DNA of 64,000 nucleotides. It comes from Microvelia longipes. Its lineage: Eukaryota > Arthropoda > Insecta > Hemiptera > Veliidae. The translations under genes were made by a program, and so were the position numbers. Below the pieces are notes generated by a model. The model searched no databases and was not told the DNA's origin. It saw nothing but the letters and a program-made list of their open reading frames with translations. This document shows, in pieces, positions 45,395 through 54,444 of this stretch (within the stretch, counting starts at the first letter, position 1; each line of letters begins with the position of its first letter). The stretch is taken from the NCBI GenBank assembly GCA_018340805.1, contig JACMZG010001870.1, positions 50,295,540 to 50,359,539 on the forward strand, in the 5' to 3' direction.

Positions 45395-45435
45395 CTCTGT
45401 CGGCGCCCTGATGAGTTAGACGTAACGAAACAGAG
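45395..45435 (+). ncRNA. Hammerhead ribozyme, array unit P6
   Basis: Complete core and stems. Substitutions elsewhere in this unit (GCATCGCTCG near 45323, GATGATGAATG near 45465) lie outside the ribozyme. Confidence 0.8.
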
Positions 45436-45709
45436 TGGGACATGACATTATGTCGAGCCATCAATGATGATGAATGTCGAATGATGGAACAGTTCCCAGA
45501 TGTACAATGGATTTTGCTTGTTACATTTCCTAGGTGTCTCTCGCACAATTATATTGTGTCAACTATTCATGTTTTGCAAAACTCGGTAGTATCAAATGAT
45601 ATATGTTTTGCTTGCCATGCATGATGGCGGTAAGAGAGCACCGCTCGTCTCTGGTAAGTACTTCACATTATATTCTTCGGAATTAATTGAAGGTCAGAGT
45701 GAGTTCAGG

Positions 45710-45750
45710 CTCTGTCGGCGCCCTGATGAGTTAGACGTAACGAAACAGAG
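45710..45750 (+). ncRNA. Hammerhead ribozyme, array unit P7
   Basis: Complete core and stems. The unit continues to the right end TGATAT at 45916, which is also the end of the small insertion at 46632. Confidence 0.8.
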
Positions 45751-45916
45751 TGGGACATGACATTATGTCGAGCATCAATGATGACGAATGTCGAATGATG
45801 GAACAGTTCCCAGATGTACATTGCATTTTGCTTGTTACATTTCCTAGGTGTCTCTCGCACAATTATATTGTGTCAACTATTCATGTTTTGCAAAACTCGG
45901 TAGTATCAAATGATAT

Positions 45917-45928
45917 ATTAACCAAGAA
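45917..45928. repeat. Right target-site duplication of the array
   Basis: ATTAACCAAGAA, identical to 42122-42133, directly after the array end TGATAT. Confidence 0.8.
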
Positions 45929-46029
45929 GTTCAAATATGTGTGTATTTTTTAATTACTATTCAAAAGAGTGATTATTTCACCTTTTAAAATATTTTGTAT
46001 ACAGTAGTATACAATAAATACAGTAGGTT

Positions 46030-46745
46030 TATTCCTAGCGCTCATCCTTCCAGGAACTGAACTTCGCTCGATGCCGTTTAACTTTTATGATCCAACAAAA
46101 ACTCTAGATATACTAGCCATATTGAAACGAATGTTAGTACTTATTTATTACAGAAAAGAATGTGAAAAGAATATATCTGTGCCGAATTTTAACTCAATTA
46201 GATTTTTTTTATTTTTCACAATTGTTAAAAAACGTATACATGTCATTCTATAGAAGTTGATGAAACTTGGCACATATGATGTTCTTGTGACAATTGACGC
46301 TATAATGACTACATGCAGGCCTATCGCAAATCCCTCAAAATTGTTTCCGTGTTTTATGAATTTAGACATTTTTCAATGAGTCATTGCTGGGTAATGACGT
46401 CATAAAAAATTATTTTTGTACACCGCAACTATTGATGAGAACTATTGATGAGACCTGAGAATTGATGTTTCGATTCTCGTGCATTAATGAACTGGGGCTA
46501 CGATGACAGACGCACATACAGACTGACTTTGTGAAAACCACTTAAGAAGTCTAATGAATTAAGAGGTAATCATTTAAAACAGACAATTTAGGTGAAACAT
46601 CGGTTTATGATTTTTAGAGAAAACACAATACTCTCGCACAATTATATTGTGTCAACTATTCATGTTTTGCCAAACTCGATAGTATCAAAATGATATAAAC
46701 ACAATACATTTCCTATGTGCCTAAGGTACAAATAAGAAAAAGTAA
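46030..46745 (+). repeat. Diverged R1 copy interrupted by a retrozyme fragment
   Basis: It contains CTTCGCTCGATGCCG, a TTTATGATCCAACAAAAAC block, the GACGTCATA region near 46395 and the tail. Its AAACACAATAC site is duplicated around the 65-bp insertion at 46632-46696; other R1 copies have it once. Confidence 0.68.
46632..46696 (+). mobile_element. 65-bp solo fragment of the 316-bp retrozyme-like unit
   Basis: TCTCGCACAATTATATTGTG through ATGATAT corresponds to the right-terminal 65 bp of the array, with three or four differences. AAACACAATAC flanks it on both sides (46621-46631 and 46697-46707). It has the same 3' end as the large array and lacks the hammerhead. This looks like a strongly 5'-truncated insertion. 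Confidence 0.8.
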
Positions 46746-46749
46746 AAAA

Positions 46750-47420
46750 TCAATCATTTTGCATAAAGATCTATATTCAGTAGTTAATTACATGACCGCT
46801 TACGTTGCTACACTAGGAAGGGTCTTGATTTCGTAACCTGCCCAATTCATATAATTTTTAAGCGGATCCTGAAATAAAATGACGCTGACGAGGCTGTTTT
46901 ATGTTTTATTTCTCTTGCATTTATTAAATTTATTTTCGTTTTACTAATCAAACTGACGTATTGCGTGAAAACGCCGGCTTTAATAGTTAAGTCATTAGCC
47001 ATTAGCCAAATTTGGTTCATCTGTAAAATATTAAAGCTCTTACAATGTCTTTCAGGTAATCTGCTTTATATTTTAGGTATGTATTATTTTCTTCTATTTC
47101 GATGCTGGACTCCTACCCCTAAAAACCAAATACATTTTAGTAGAGCATAAATGTAATTAATTAACCATTCGTAAAATAATTGGGATGTGTGATGGGATCA
47201 GTTTTCTTTTAATTGTTATTTATTACATAAAAGAATATAGTAGGTATAGAACGTCAGAAAGTATACAAGACGTCAGACACAAGGAGGAGGTGAACTCGGG
47301 AAAAGACGCCGCTATAATGTGCTGGTCTCTACCGGCTGATCTGAAACTAACCCTCCTTACCATAACATTATAGAGGAAATCGACAGCGTTGCCTCCAAAC
47401 CCCTGATGACTCATCAGATT
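46750..47420. other. No gene recognised; target of the truncated LINE
   Basis: Unique-looking sequence. A CTGATGACTCATCAG palindrome is at 47403-47417, just left of the LINE insertion. The minus ORF at 47223-47414 has no domain I recognise, although its ATGGTAAGG could be a splice donor. Confidence 0.4.
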
Positions 47421-48137
47421 AATATTGATGACTTTAGTCTACCTATTAGGTGAACCCTACCTCCACGTAAGAAGCATCATTTATAAGATCAGAATTATTG
47501 CTCAGTTAAGACTCTCTTGTTCAAGTTTAGCTAAAGTGTATTTATTTAACTTCCAAAATATTTTCAGAGGGAATGAATTATGTCCAATCTGCACAGCTGG
47601 CACAGACTCACTTCACCACTTTTTTTTCGAATGCTCAGCGGCAAACGACCTCAGACAGAAATACATCTTACCTTCACGCTCAGAAAACCTTACAGACTTA
47701 CTTTACAATATAAACGAATCTACCATCAATGGAGTTTATTATTTTACTATTCAAGCGATTAAGCTGAGGCATGTTCTGGGAAACTAAATTTAAAAATCAC
47801 TACTATATTTAAGTATTCTTATTTTTCTATTCATTCAAAACCAAATTTTTGATAAAGCAGATATATTTTTTCTTTAATTTTTTTAAGTATATACATTCTT
47901 TTGTTTAACTCTAATTTCATTTTAAAAACAATATTTTATAAGATATGTTTTCTTTTCCTGCCACAGTTTATTTTTATTAATATTTTTTTTCTCAATCAAA
48001 AACTTTACTTTTCTTTATTTTTATTTAAAAAATGTGTTAAATATTAGCGCCATTATGTAAGGCGATACTTCTTTGTAAAAACATTATGTTTAAGCAAATA
48101 AATAAATAATGAATAATAATAATAATATTGATGACTT
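47421..48137 (+). mobile_element. 5'-truncated non-LTR retrotransposon with target duplication
   Basis: AATATTGATGACTT occurs at 47421-47434 and 48124-48137. Between them is a 689-bp insert that starts inside an RT C-terminal coding region, has a 3' UTR, and ends in an AATAATAAT-type tail. Truncation at the 5' end, the tail and a 14-bp duplication are classic LINE features. Clade not resolved; CR1/L2 or Jockey-type is possible. Confidence 0.85.
47425..47787 (+). pseudogene. LINE RT C-terminus with CCHC-type zinc motif
   Basis: The frame reads through the left target duplication, so its ATG is not native; element sequence begins at 47435. About residues 52-70 have CPIC, then HH and C (CPICTAGTDSLHHFFFEC), the zinc-binding motif at the end of many LINE ORF2 proteins. 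The ORF ends naturally at 47787. Only the last part of ORF2 is present. Confidence 0.8.
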
Positions 48138-48524
48138 AATCTGACTTAAGCATGTAGAATTCAAGTGTTGAGACGCGACGTAAAAATGTGTGTGTTTCCT
48201 TTGTTTTTTGAGCAGACGATCTAGTCTGGCATTAGGGCACGTGTTGTTTTTAAACCTGCAGAAAAGCTAAGGAAAGTCACGGCTCTCCTGCGAATTAAAC
48301 GTAAAATGCTTGCGCTAGGACTCAAAAAGGTAATACACTATCCTCTATTAAATGGAGTTACGACGTGGCTTACTTGCTAGGTGATCTATCACTACGAAAA
48401 AATAAATTGGTGCTATTACTTATTGAGACTGTTCAACATAGGATGAGAAACAGCAGTTAGCGCCTTTTCGCATGATTTGTTTTTACATACGGTCAAAATC
48501 TAGTGGACGCCATTTGTCGTAAAA
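48138..48524. other. No gene recognised
   Basis: Spacer between the LINE and the hAT-like MITE. The TGGCTTACTTGCTAGGTGATC stretch near 48366 resembles TGGCCTACTTGCTAGGTGATC near 34094, so a small dispersed repeat is present. Confidence 0.4.
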
Positions 48525-48532
48525 ACAAAACC

Positions 48533-49248
48533 AAGGGTGTTGAATAAAGGGGATGACGCATTAAGGAACATTTCTGACCCCATGGAAGTTGTATGAGATA
48601 GAGAAATAGGAGCAAACTTACCTTCCCTTAGGTTATAATTAAAAAAGGCGCCAAACGCAGGTTATGTAGTTAAGTTGTTATACAATTCTTGGTTGTCGAG
48701 TTTGCTTCTCAACTTTCTTCAGTGCTTTCGTTATTGTTACATTTGGTGCTTGTCAAGTCATTTGTGCTTATATTTTACATTTTGGACTCTAGGTAGCCAC
48801 TTTAGTGAGAATAATTGAAGCTTTAACGTTTACTTTTCGTAGAGAGTAAGTTAAATGTGTTAATATTTTGTCCTTTTTTAGCTTAGTGAAATGTTTTGCT
48901 AGTTTTCAAGATTCAATTTTGGTGTAATGTTCTTAATTTTCTTTAATGTTGTTAATTCTAAGCTACATTAACAAAAAACAGTTAAAAAGTATGAACTTTT
49001 TTCAATTTGTTTATAACCTTTGCAAGCAAAACAATGGGAAACCCATTGAGAGTTAAGTTTGCCTCTAAAATTTAAGACCTGCGCTGTTATAAGAATTGTA
49101 AGCATGCGCAGTTTGTACCAAGCATGTGCAGTTGGTTTTTGACGTGTGTTTCGTATTGAATTCTTCTCTATGTTTTGATTTTCGATGGGGTCACTTTGTT
49201 GAATGGCAATTCGACTTAGTGCGTCATCCCTTTTATTCAACATCCTTG
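48533..49248 (+). mobile_element. hAT-like MITE, copy A (716 bp)
   Basis: The left end CAAGGGTGTTGAATAAAGGG, then GATGACGCA is inverted at the right end (TGCGTCATCCC ... CATCCTTG). AACAAAAC flanks both sides (48525-48532 and 49249-49256), an 8-bp duplication typical of hAT elements. It contains no transposase. It is longer than copy B in the middle. Small ORFs inside are not conserved. Confidence 0.85.
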
Positions 49249-49259
49249 AACAAAACAAA

Positions 49260-50010
49260 CCAGGCTAATCTTCAAAGCCACTGCTTGATTTCCCACTTAT
49301 TAAACTCTGTCCATGCTTGATTTTTTTTATTATAAATTAAAATAAATGGACCAAAACCTTTTTTGTGATTACCAGAAACGAACGTAGTTTTGTAAGACAA
49401 GTTATGAAACATAAGGAATCAACACATGAGTATTTCGTTCAAAATATCAAGAAAAAATCTACGTATAATTAAACTTCTTTATCAGAATTTAAAGTTTAAG
49501 CAGAAAAAGTAAACAAGAAATTGATCAAAGGGCAGGAGCACAAGCCCTCCAAAATAAACGTATCCGGCTTACAGATGCCCACGCTGCCAAGTTAAAAAAG
49601 TTAAGTTAAAGGCGAATTTCTCATAATTTAATGAGTTTAATACGCCAATCATTATAATCTCAGACAAAGTTACCAAATGACTTAGGCACTTTACGCAGCG
49701 TAGTGGCGCAAAGCAGCGTCAACTGTATTCCAAATCAATTTGGTTCTTACCCTGGTACCTCATGTTCAGTTGTTTTGCGTGCGGAGCAGTTTCTCTCATC
49801 TGATGCGTCCCTACAGTCCTGGACTCCATCGCAAAGGCTACTTTTTCTTACGCATGCGCCATAATCGCACTTGAACCTAAGTATCCCAGGTATCATTGAG
49901 CACCTATACACAACCTTATATTATTCTTTTTTAATTTTGAAAAAGTTTTTAAAAATAGCTGCTGTTTTAGCATTTTTTAACTACTGTTTTAACAAGAAGA
50001 AATAAAACTA
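49260..50010. other. No assignable gene
   Basis: A plus-strand frame at 49508-49609 ends KLKKLS after a helical, Ala- and Gln-rich stretch and is preceded by a TTTAAGCAG acceptor-like site. It might be a terminal exon, but nothing identifies it. The rest is AT-rich. Confidence 0.3.
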
Positions 50011-50016
50011 AACAAG

Positions 50017-50095
50017 TTTTCGTCTCTCCACTCATTATAATTACTAATAACAAAGCCGACTTTCAACCGTTAACGGTCATCATCAGTGTCTACAT
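50017..50095 (-). mobile_element. Penelope-like terminal fragment
   Basis: TCTCTCCACTCATTATAATT and AACAAAGCCGACTTTCAACC resemble the arms at 54211 and 59757. It carries one intact hammerhead motif on the minus strand. Confidence 0.55.
50049..50090 (-). ncRNA. Hammerhead ribozyme motif, intact core
   Basis: Minus strand: GACA (stem I), CTGATGA, extra T, GACC, loop GTTAAC, GGTT (stem II with one G-U pair), GAAA, stem III AGTCGGCT (self-pairing with one G-U), T17, then TGTT pairing with GACA. Differences from the 54 kb motif in stem I and II keep pairing, which is compensatory and supports a functional structure. Confidence 0.72.
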
Positions 50096-50159
50096 AACAA
50101 ACAAAATAAATGAACAACTGTTTTAACATTTTTTGAAAAATCTATATATTTCTAAAAAT

Positions 50160-50545
50160 AATCAGGTATGGGGTACTTTGGAACTTTTCCGCATGACATT
50201 GGATTCACTACGCTCATCCCCTCTACTTCGGACTCGCTGCGCTAGCCCTCAGAATAAAAGAGTCGTTAAATTTATATTGCAACACTGCTTCGGACTCGCT
50301 TCGCTCGACCTTAGATAGTAAATTCAACCGTTACATTCTCAGCAGTTGAACATCCTTATTACAAGTTATCTAATAAAAATTGAACTAATGCTGGTAATGA
50401 GATAAAACTTGGAACATATTTTACATAGCTAATGCGTGCCAAATATTAAAATGATGGCAACATTTTCTGCGTTTATGATTTTCGTAATTTTGGCTGTATC
50501 ATTATTGTGGGATAGTGACTTCATAAAAAAATATTTTTCGGTTGG
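50160..50545 (+). repeat. R1 left part, interrupted by a 16-bp minisatellite
   Basis: GGTATGGGGTACTTTGGAAC, GGATTCACTACGCTCATCC and GGACTCGCTTCGCTCG blocks, then the region before the GCACA site. R1 sequence resumes at about 51513 with TTTTGTACAAAGTTTC and a CA-rich part to 51590. Confidence 0.7.
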
Positions 50546-51512
50546 CACACTACACCTATAGATTCCTACCTACACCTATAGATTGCTACACCTATAGATT
50601 GCTACTATAGATGCTGCTACACCTATAGATTGCTACACTATAGATTGCTACACTATAGATTGCTACACCTATAGATTGCTACACCTATAGATTGCTACAC
50701 CTTTAGATTGCTACACCTATAGATTGCTACACCCTACACCTATAGATTGCTACACCTATAGATTGCTACACCTATAGATTGCTACACCTATAGATGCTAC
50801 ACCTATAGATTGCTACACCCTATAGATGCTACACCTTAGATTGCTACACCTATAGATTGCACACCTATAGATTGCTACACCTATAGATTGCTAACCTTTA
50901 GATTGCTACACTATAGATGCTACACACCTATAGATTGCTACACCTATAGATTGCTAACCTATAGATTGCTACACCTATAGATTGCTACACTTTAGATGCT
51001 ACCACCTTAGATTGCTACAGATTGCTACACCTAGATTGCTACACCTAGATTGCTACACCTATAGATTGCTACACTATAGATTGCTACACCACTAGATTGG
51101 CTATAGATTGTACACCTATAGATTGCTACACTATAGATTGCTACACCTATAGATTGCTACACCTATAGATTGCTACACCTATTAGATTGCTACACTATAG
51201 ATTGCTACACCTATAGATTGCTACACCTATAGATTGCTACCTATAGATTGCTATAGATTGCTACACCATAGATTGCTACAACCTATAGATTGCTACACCT
51301 ATAATTGCTACACCTATAGATTGCTACACCTACACACCTATAGATTGCTACACTATAGATTGCTACACCTATAGATTGCTTTTAGATTGCTAGATTGCTA
51401 CACCTATAGATTTGCTACACTATAGATACACCTATAGATTGCTACACCTATAGATTGCTAGATGCTACACTCTATAGATTACACCTATAGATTGCTAACC
51501 TATAGATTGCTT
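50546..51512. repeat. 16-bp minisatellite (ACACCTATAGATTGCT), about 60 copies
   Basis: The unit repeats with many one- to three-base losses. It lies exactly where other R1 copies have a single related stretch (for example CACAGCTACAGTGTTAGACT near 22530), so the array seems to have expanded from R1 sequence. Confidence 0.92.
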
Positions 51513-51614
51513 TTTGTACAAAGTTTCTACTCATTAGCATAAATAGACTCGGAGCTACGATGATAGCATAGACACACACACACACACTAGTTAAAAGAAT
51601 TGAAGTACTACGTG

Positions 51615-51900
51615 ACCACAACCGCATCTCTGGCTAGCTTAATTCTCGAAACCTCAACCACATATGTGTCTACATCAATTTTTGAGACCTCAACCATATC
51701 TGTGGCTTGCTCAGTTATTGAGATCTCAACAATATATGTGGCTAGCTCAATTCTTAAGACTGAAACCACATCGGTAGCTACCTCAATTCTCGAAACTTCG
51801 ACCACATATGTGTCTACATCAATTTTTGAGACCTCAACCATATCTGTGGCTTGCTCAGTTTTTGAGATCTCAACTATATCAGTGGCTAGCTCAATTTTCT
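51615..51900. repeat. 36-bp minisatellite, about eight units, 144-bp higher order
   Basis: Units contain CTCAATTCT or CATCAATTTTTGAGACCTC blocks and a variable ATATGTGGC part. Because 36 is a multiple of three, both strands are open (12-residue repeats such as TSILETSTTYVS on plus and VVEVSRIEVATD on minus). Coding on either strand cannot be excluded: the minus strand matches the orientation of the LDLa exon 200 bp away. Confidence 0.8.
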
Positions 51901-52093
51901 TGCTGAAAATTTCTTGTTGGTATTAGAAAGGTTCCCTGAGAGCTAAGGTGTGACGTATAAAGGATTTAGGGCCAAATCGTACGCACCTCACGTGTAAGTT
52001 ATTGATTTTTCTCACTTACATGTCTACATATTCCCATAAGCACACAAAAAATAATAGGTTCAGCATAAATAATAAAAAAAGCGGAAAGCTTAC

Positions 52094-52210
52094 GGAAAAT
52101 CCTTGCATTGATCGTCACTTTCATCGGAACCATCGCTGCAATGTTCTGTCCCATCACATACATCGAATTGATCGATGCACTCTTTATTACGGCACTCGAA
52201 GTCTCCATTT
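52094..52210 (-). CDS. LDL-receptor class A domain exon of an unknown host gene
   Basis: Minus strand. The 117-bp exon lies between an acceptor (TGTTTACAG) and a strong donor (GTAAGC). It starts with the last base of one codon and ends two bases into another, so it can be skipped without a frameshift. It encodes NGDFEC, then KECID, DVCDGTEHC and SDGSDE, and DDQC: cysteines 2-6 and the calcium-binding acidic cluster of an LDLa module (about 40 residues; the first cysteine must come from the previous exon). LDLa modules are extracellular ligand-binding or secreted-protein units. No neighbouring exon was found, so the parent gene is unknown. Confidence 0.82.
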
Positions 52211-52224
52211 CTGTAAACATTCAA

Positions 52225-53795
52225 CATTTTTCTAAACAAATTTTTCAAAACAAAGTAATTCAGGTTGTTGAAACACCCAAAACAGATTATGGGTGTTTTC
52301 CGATTGGGTGTTTTCCGATTGGGTTGCTACTAATTTCTAATAGTTAGAGTAAACTTATAAAAGGTGCAAAGAAATATTGAAGCGAGAGAATAACATTTAA
52401 TTAGGATAATACATGTAAAAAGACGTTTAATGTTGTGGTGGTAGAGGACTGTAAATAATGAATAAAATAGGATAATAAATTAAACTAACAAGGAGGCTAG
52501 ATTTAAACATATAATATTGTAACCTTAAAAATATACAAGTCAAATTTTAGTACTATTGGTTATAAAATGATTATTAAGTTTAGAGTCCTTTGATAAAGTG
52601 ATATTAAATTAAAAAACAGATGAAATGGCATATGCGTCTAATAAAAATGATGGCAATGGCTAAGAAATTGGTTTTATGGTCCCAATAAATATAAATATAA
52701 AAAGTCTGGCCTGATTGAAGAATGGTGGTAGTATGGTGATGTAAATCATGTGCACAAACAAGCACAAAAAATTGGTAACGCTACAACCGTTGTAGAAACA
52801 CGATACGATAACCGACGCCGAACCGGCTGGCAGCAACGGCACGGAAGGTTTAGTTAATTACTCTTAATTAAGCACTGCACTCGACAAGAGCAAAACTCGA
52901 GCCAAGTCTTACGGTTGGTTAGACGTATAACGAAAACCGAAATAGTGTAAAATAGGCTTCTTTACACTCTCACAAGGCGGGTGTTAGACTTAAACTAACT
53001 CCAAAATCTTGGAGAAGTTGAAGGGTTTGATCCATAACAAAGAGAGCTTGAGGGTGGTGGAACAATCTGGGAGGAAGTCAGCCATTGCAAAAATTTAGGA
53101 TTATAAAGGTTAGCTAGCCAGAATTAAGGATAAGAAATTATAAAAAAGGCCATTTCAATAAAAATATCTATAGAAACAGATTCGAAAGATGGGAGGTAAA
53201 GGGATAATCTAATTATCTAATAGAAGTAGGACCTCTTCTTGTAACCTTTTACATTAAACTCAGAATACTAAAATTAAAGAACATATTAAAACTTAACAAA
53301 TGTAAATAAATATATCTTATTTCACCTTAAGATTTTTTGTCTCCATCCCTTTTCTCACTTCCCCCTTTAAAACCACCCCACCAATTAATTAGTCCTTTTT
53401 CGTCATGGACACAGACAGTTGACGCAGTAGTGAATTATTCGTTTGATGTATAAAATATACTGCATGCAGTATATTTAGTAGTATATTATTTAGTAGTTTT
53501 CCATAGCTCTTATGGAGAACTACTTGGTATGTATACTACATTTAGCTGCATAATGGCCTGGATATAATGTTAAAAAGAAAATAGAGTATAACAGAGATTG
53601 AGACAAGACTTGGCATTAAATAAACTCTTTTCTTTTTAAAGATTAAAAATTTTCAGAAAGTAAAACTTTCTTTTTACACTACTCCAGACCTTTTTTATTC
53701 GCATGCACATTTGTAATATAAAGAATTGAATCTTTTGTGTCTTAATTACTGAAGATTATGATAATTTAAAGTTTTTTACATTTAGCAGAACATTA
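52225..53795. other. No gene recognised; possible intron of the LDLa gene
   Basis: A 16-bp duplication (GGGTGTTTTCCGATT) is at about 52289-52322. A minus-strand frame from an ATG near 53090 (MADFLPDCSTTLKLS) is short and unassigned. A (CA)-poor AT-rich sequence fills the rest. Confidence 0.4.
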
Positions 53796-53802
53796 AAATA
53801 TT

Positions 53803-54020
53803 TATTTATGCACCAAAAGATGGAAGAAAGTTTTACGGCTCGAAATCAAATTTCCTCTTAGGCCAAGCCGAAGAAGAAAACTTCATTAACTCCTGAGGGC
53901 AAAGAAACCAAGGACTAGTTAGCTCCCCAAGCTTGCCATAAGAATTCAATACCATTTTGGCACCCGACGCTCTGCCGAGAGAGATAATCCGGGAGCTAAC
54001 ACCTTCCATCCTTGTTGCAA
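53803..54020. mobile_element. Fold-back repeat, second copy of the 16.6 kb family
   Basis: ATGCACCAAAAGATGGAAG at the left is mirrored by CTTCCATCCTTGTTGCA at the right. The first part matches 16604-16760 (AGTTTTAC, GCTC, GCCGAAG, ACTAGTTAGCTCCC). No coding capacity. Confidence 0.65.
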
Positions 54021-54240
54021 AATAAATCTCATTTGCGAATAGTTTTCAAATAAAAACAGATATAATGAAAAAATTAGACAATGTTAATGTAATACTTGAT
54101 TTAATATAGAAAGCCAAGTAATGGAAGCTGTGACTTAAAGGAATCAAGTTTTATAGAAAGCTGAGTAATGGAAGCTGTGACTGAAAGGAATCAAGGATAA
54201 AAAAAAGAAAGATGTCACTCCACTTAGTATATATTTATTT

Positions 54241-54282
54241 GACAGAGCCGACTTTCAAACTTTACAGTTCATCATCAGTGCC
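54241..54282 (-). ncRNA. Hammerhead ribozyme motif, left arm, intact
   Basis: Minus strand: GGCA, CTGATGA, extra T, GAAC, loop TGTAAA, GTTT, GAAA, AGTCGGCT, C17, TGTC. Stem I pairs GGCA with TGTC (one G-U) and stem II GAAC with GTTT (one G-U). It differs from the right arm only in the stem II loop. Confidence 0.72.
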
Positions 54283-54402
54283 GTTAAAGCGAAGTAAAGA
54301 AGATAGGAGACAGACGAAATAGATTTGTCCAGAGGCTGGTGTCTGACTAGGCTGGAGTCAGACACCAGCCTCTGGACAAATCTTCTTTACTTCGCTTACA
54401 CC

Positions 54403-54444
54403 GGCACTGATGATGAACTGTTAAGTTTGAAAGTCGGCTCTGTC
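54403..54444 (+). ncRNA. Hammerhead ribozyme motif, right arm, intact
   Basis: Plus strand, same reading as the left arm with loop TGTTAA. Cleavage is predicted after 54440. The two arms could also pair with each other in one transcript and so mask the ribozymes. Confidence 0.72.

Larger units (their letters stand above)
42134..45916 (+). mobile_element. Retrozyme-like array: twelve 316-bp hammerhead units with inverted left half
   Basis: Five units lie on the minus strand (phase starts 42134, 42450, 42766, 43081, 43396) and seven on the plus strand (TTTTGCTTGCCATGCAT near 43713, 44033, 44347, 44663, 44979, 45294, 45608). The switch is near 43665-43690. Units are almost identical, and each carries one hammerhead core. 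A 12-bp direct repeat flanks the array. The repeat length, one hammerhead per unit, tandem order and duplication fit animal retrozymes. The unit has no conserved protein frame: 316 is not a multiple of three, and the longer ORFs exist only where a base is missing. Mobilisation must use enzymes from elsewhere. Confidence 0.78.

Noticed and set aside
42134..45916. DNA transposon with long terminal inverted repeats
   Set aside because: The two ends are in different phase of the unit, so they are not true inverted termini; the inversion is internal and unit counts differ (five and seven).
43412..45953. ORFs of 60-80 codons in the 316-bp units
   Set aside because: They extend only where a single base is missing; complete units stop early, and the unit length is not a multiple of three.
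47403..47417. CTGATGACTCATCAG as a hammerhead core on both strands
   Set aside because: No GAAA follows a stem II on either strand; it is only a palindrome.
49508..49609. Terminal coding exon ending in KLKKLS
   Set aside because: The composition looks protein-like and an acceptor-like site precedes it, but nothing identifies it, and a frame of this length can occur by chance.
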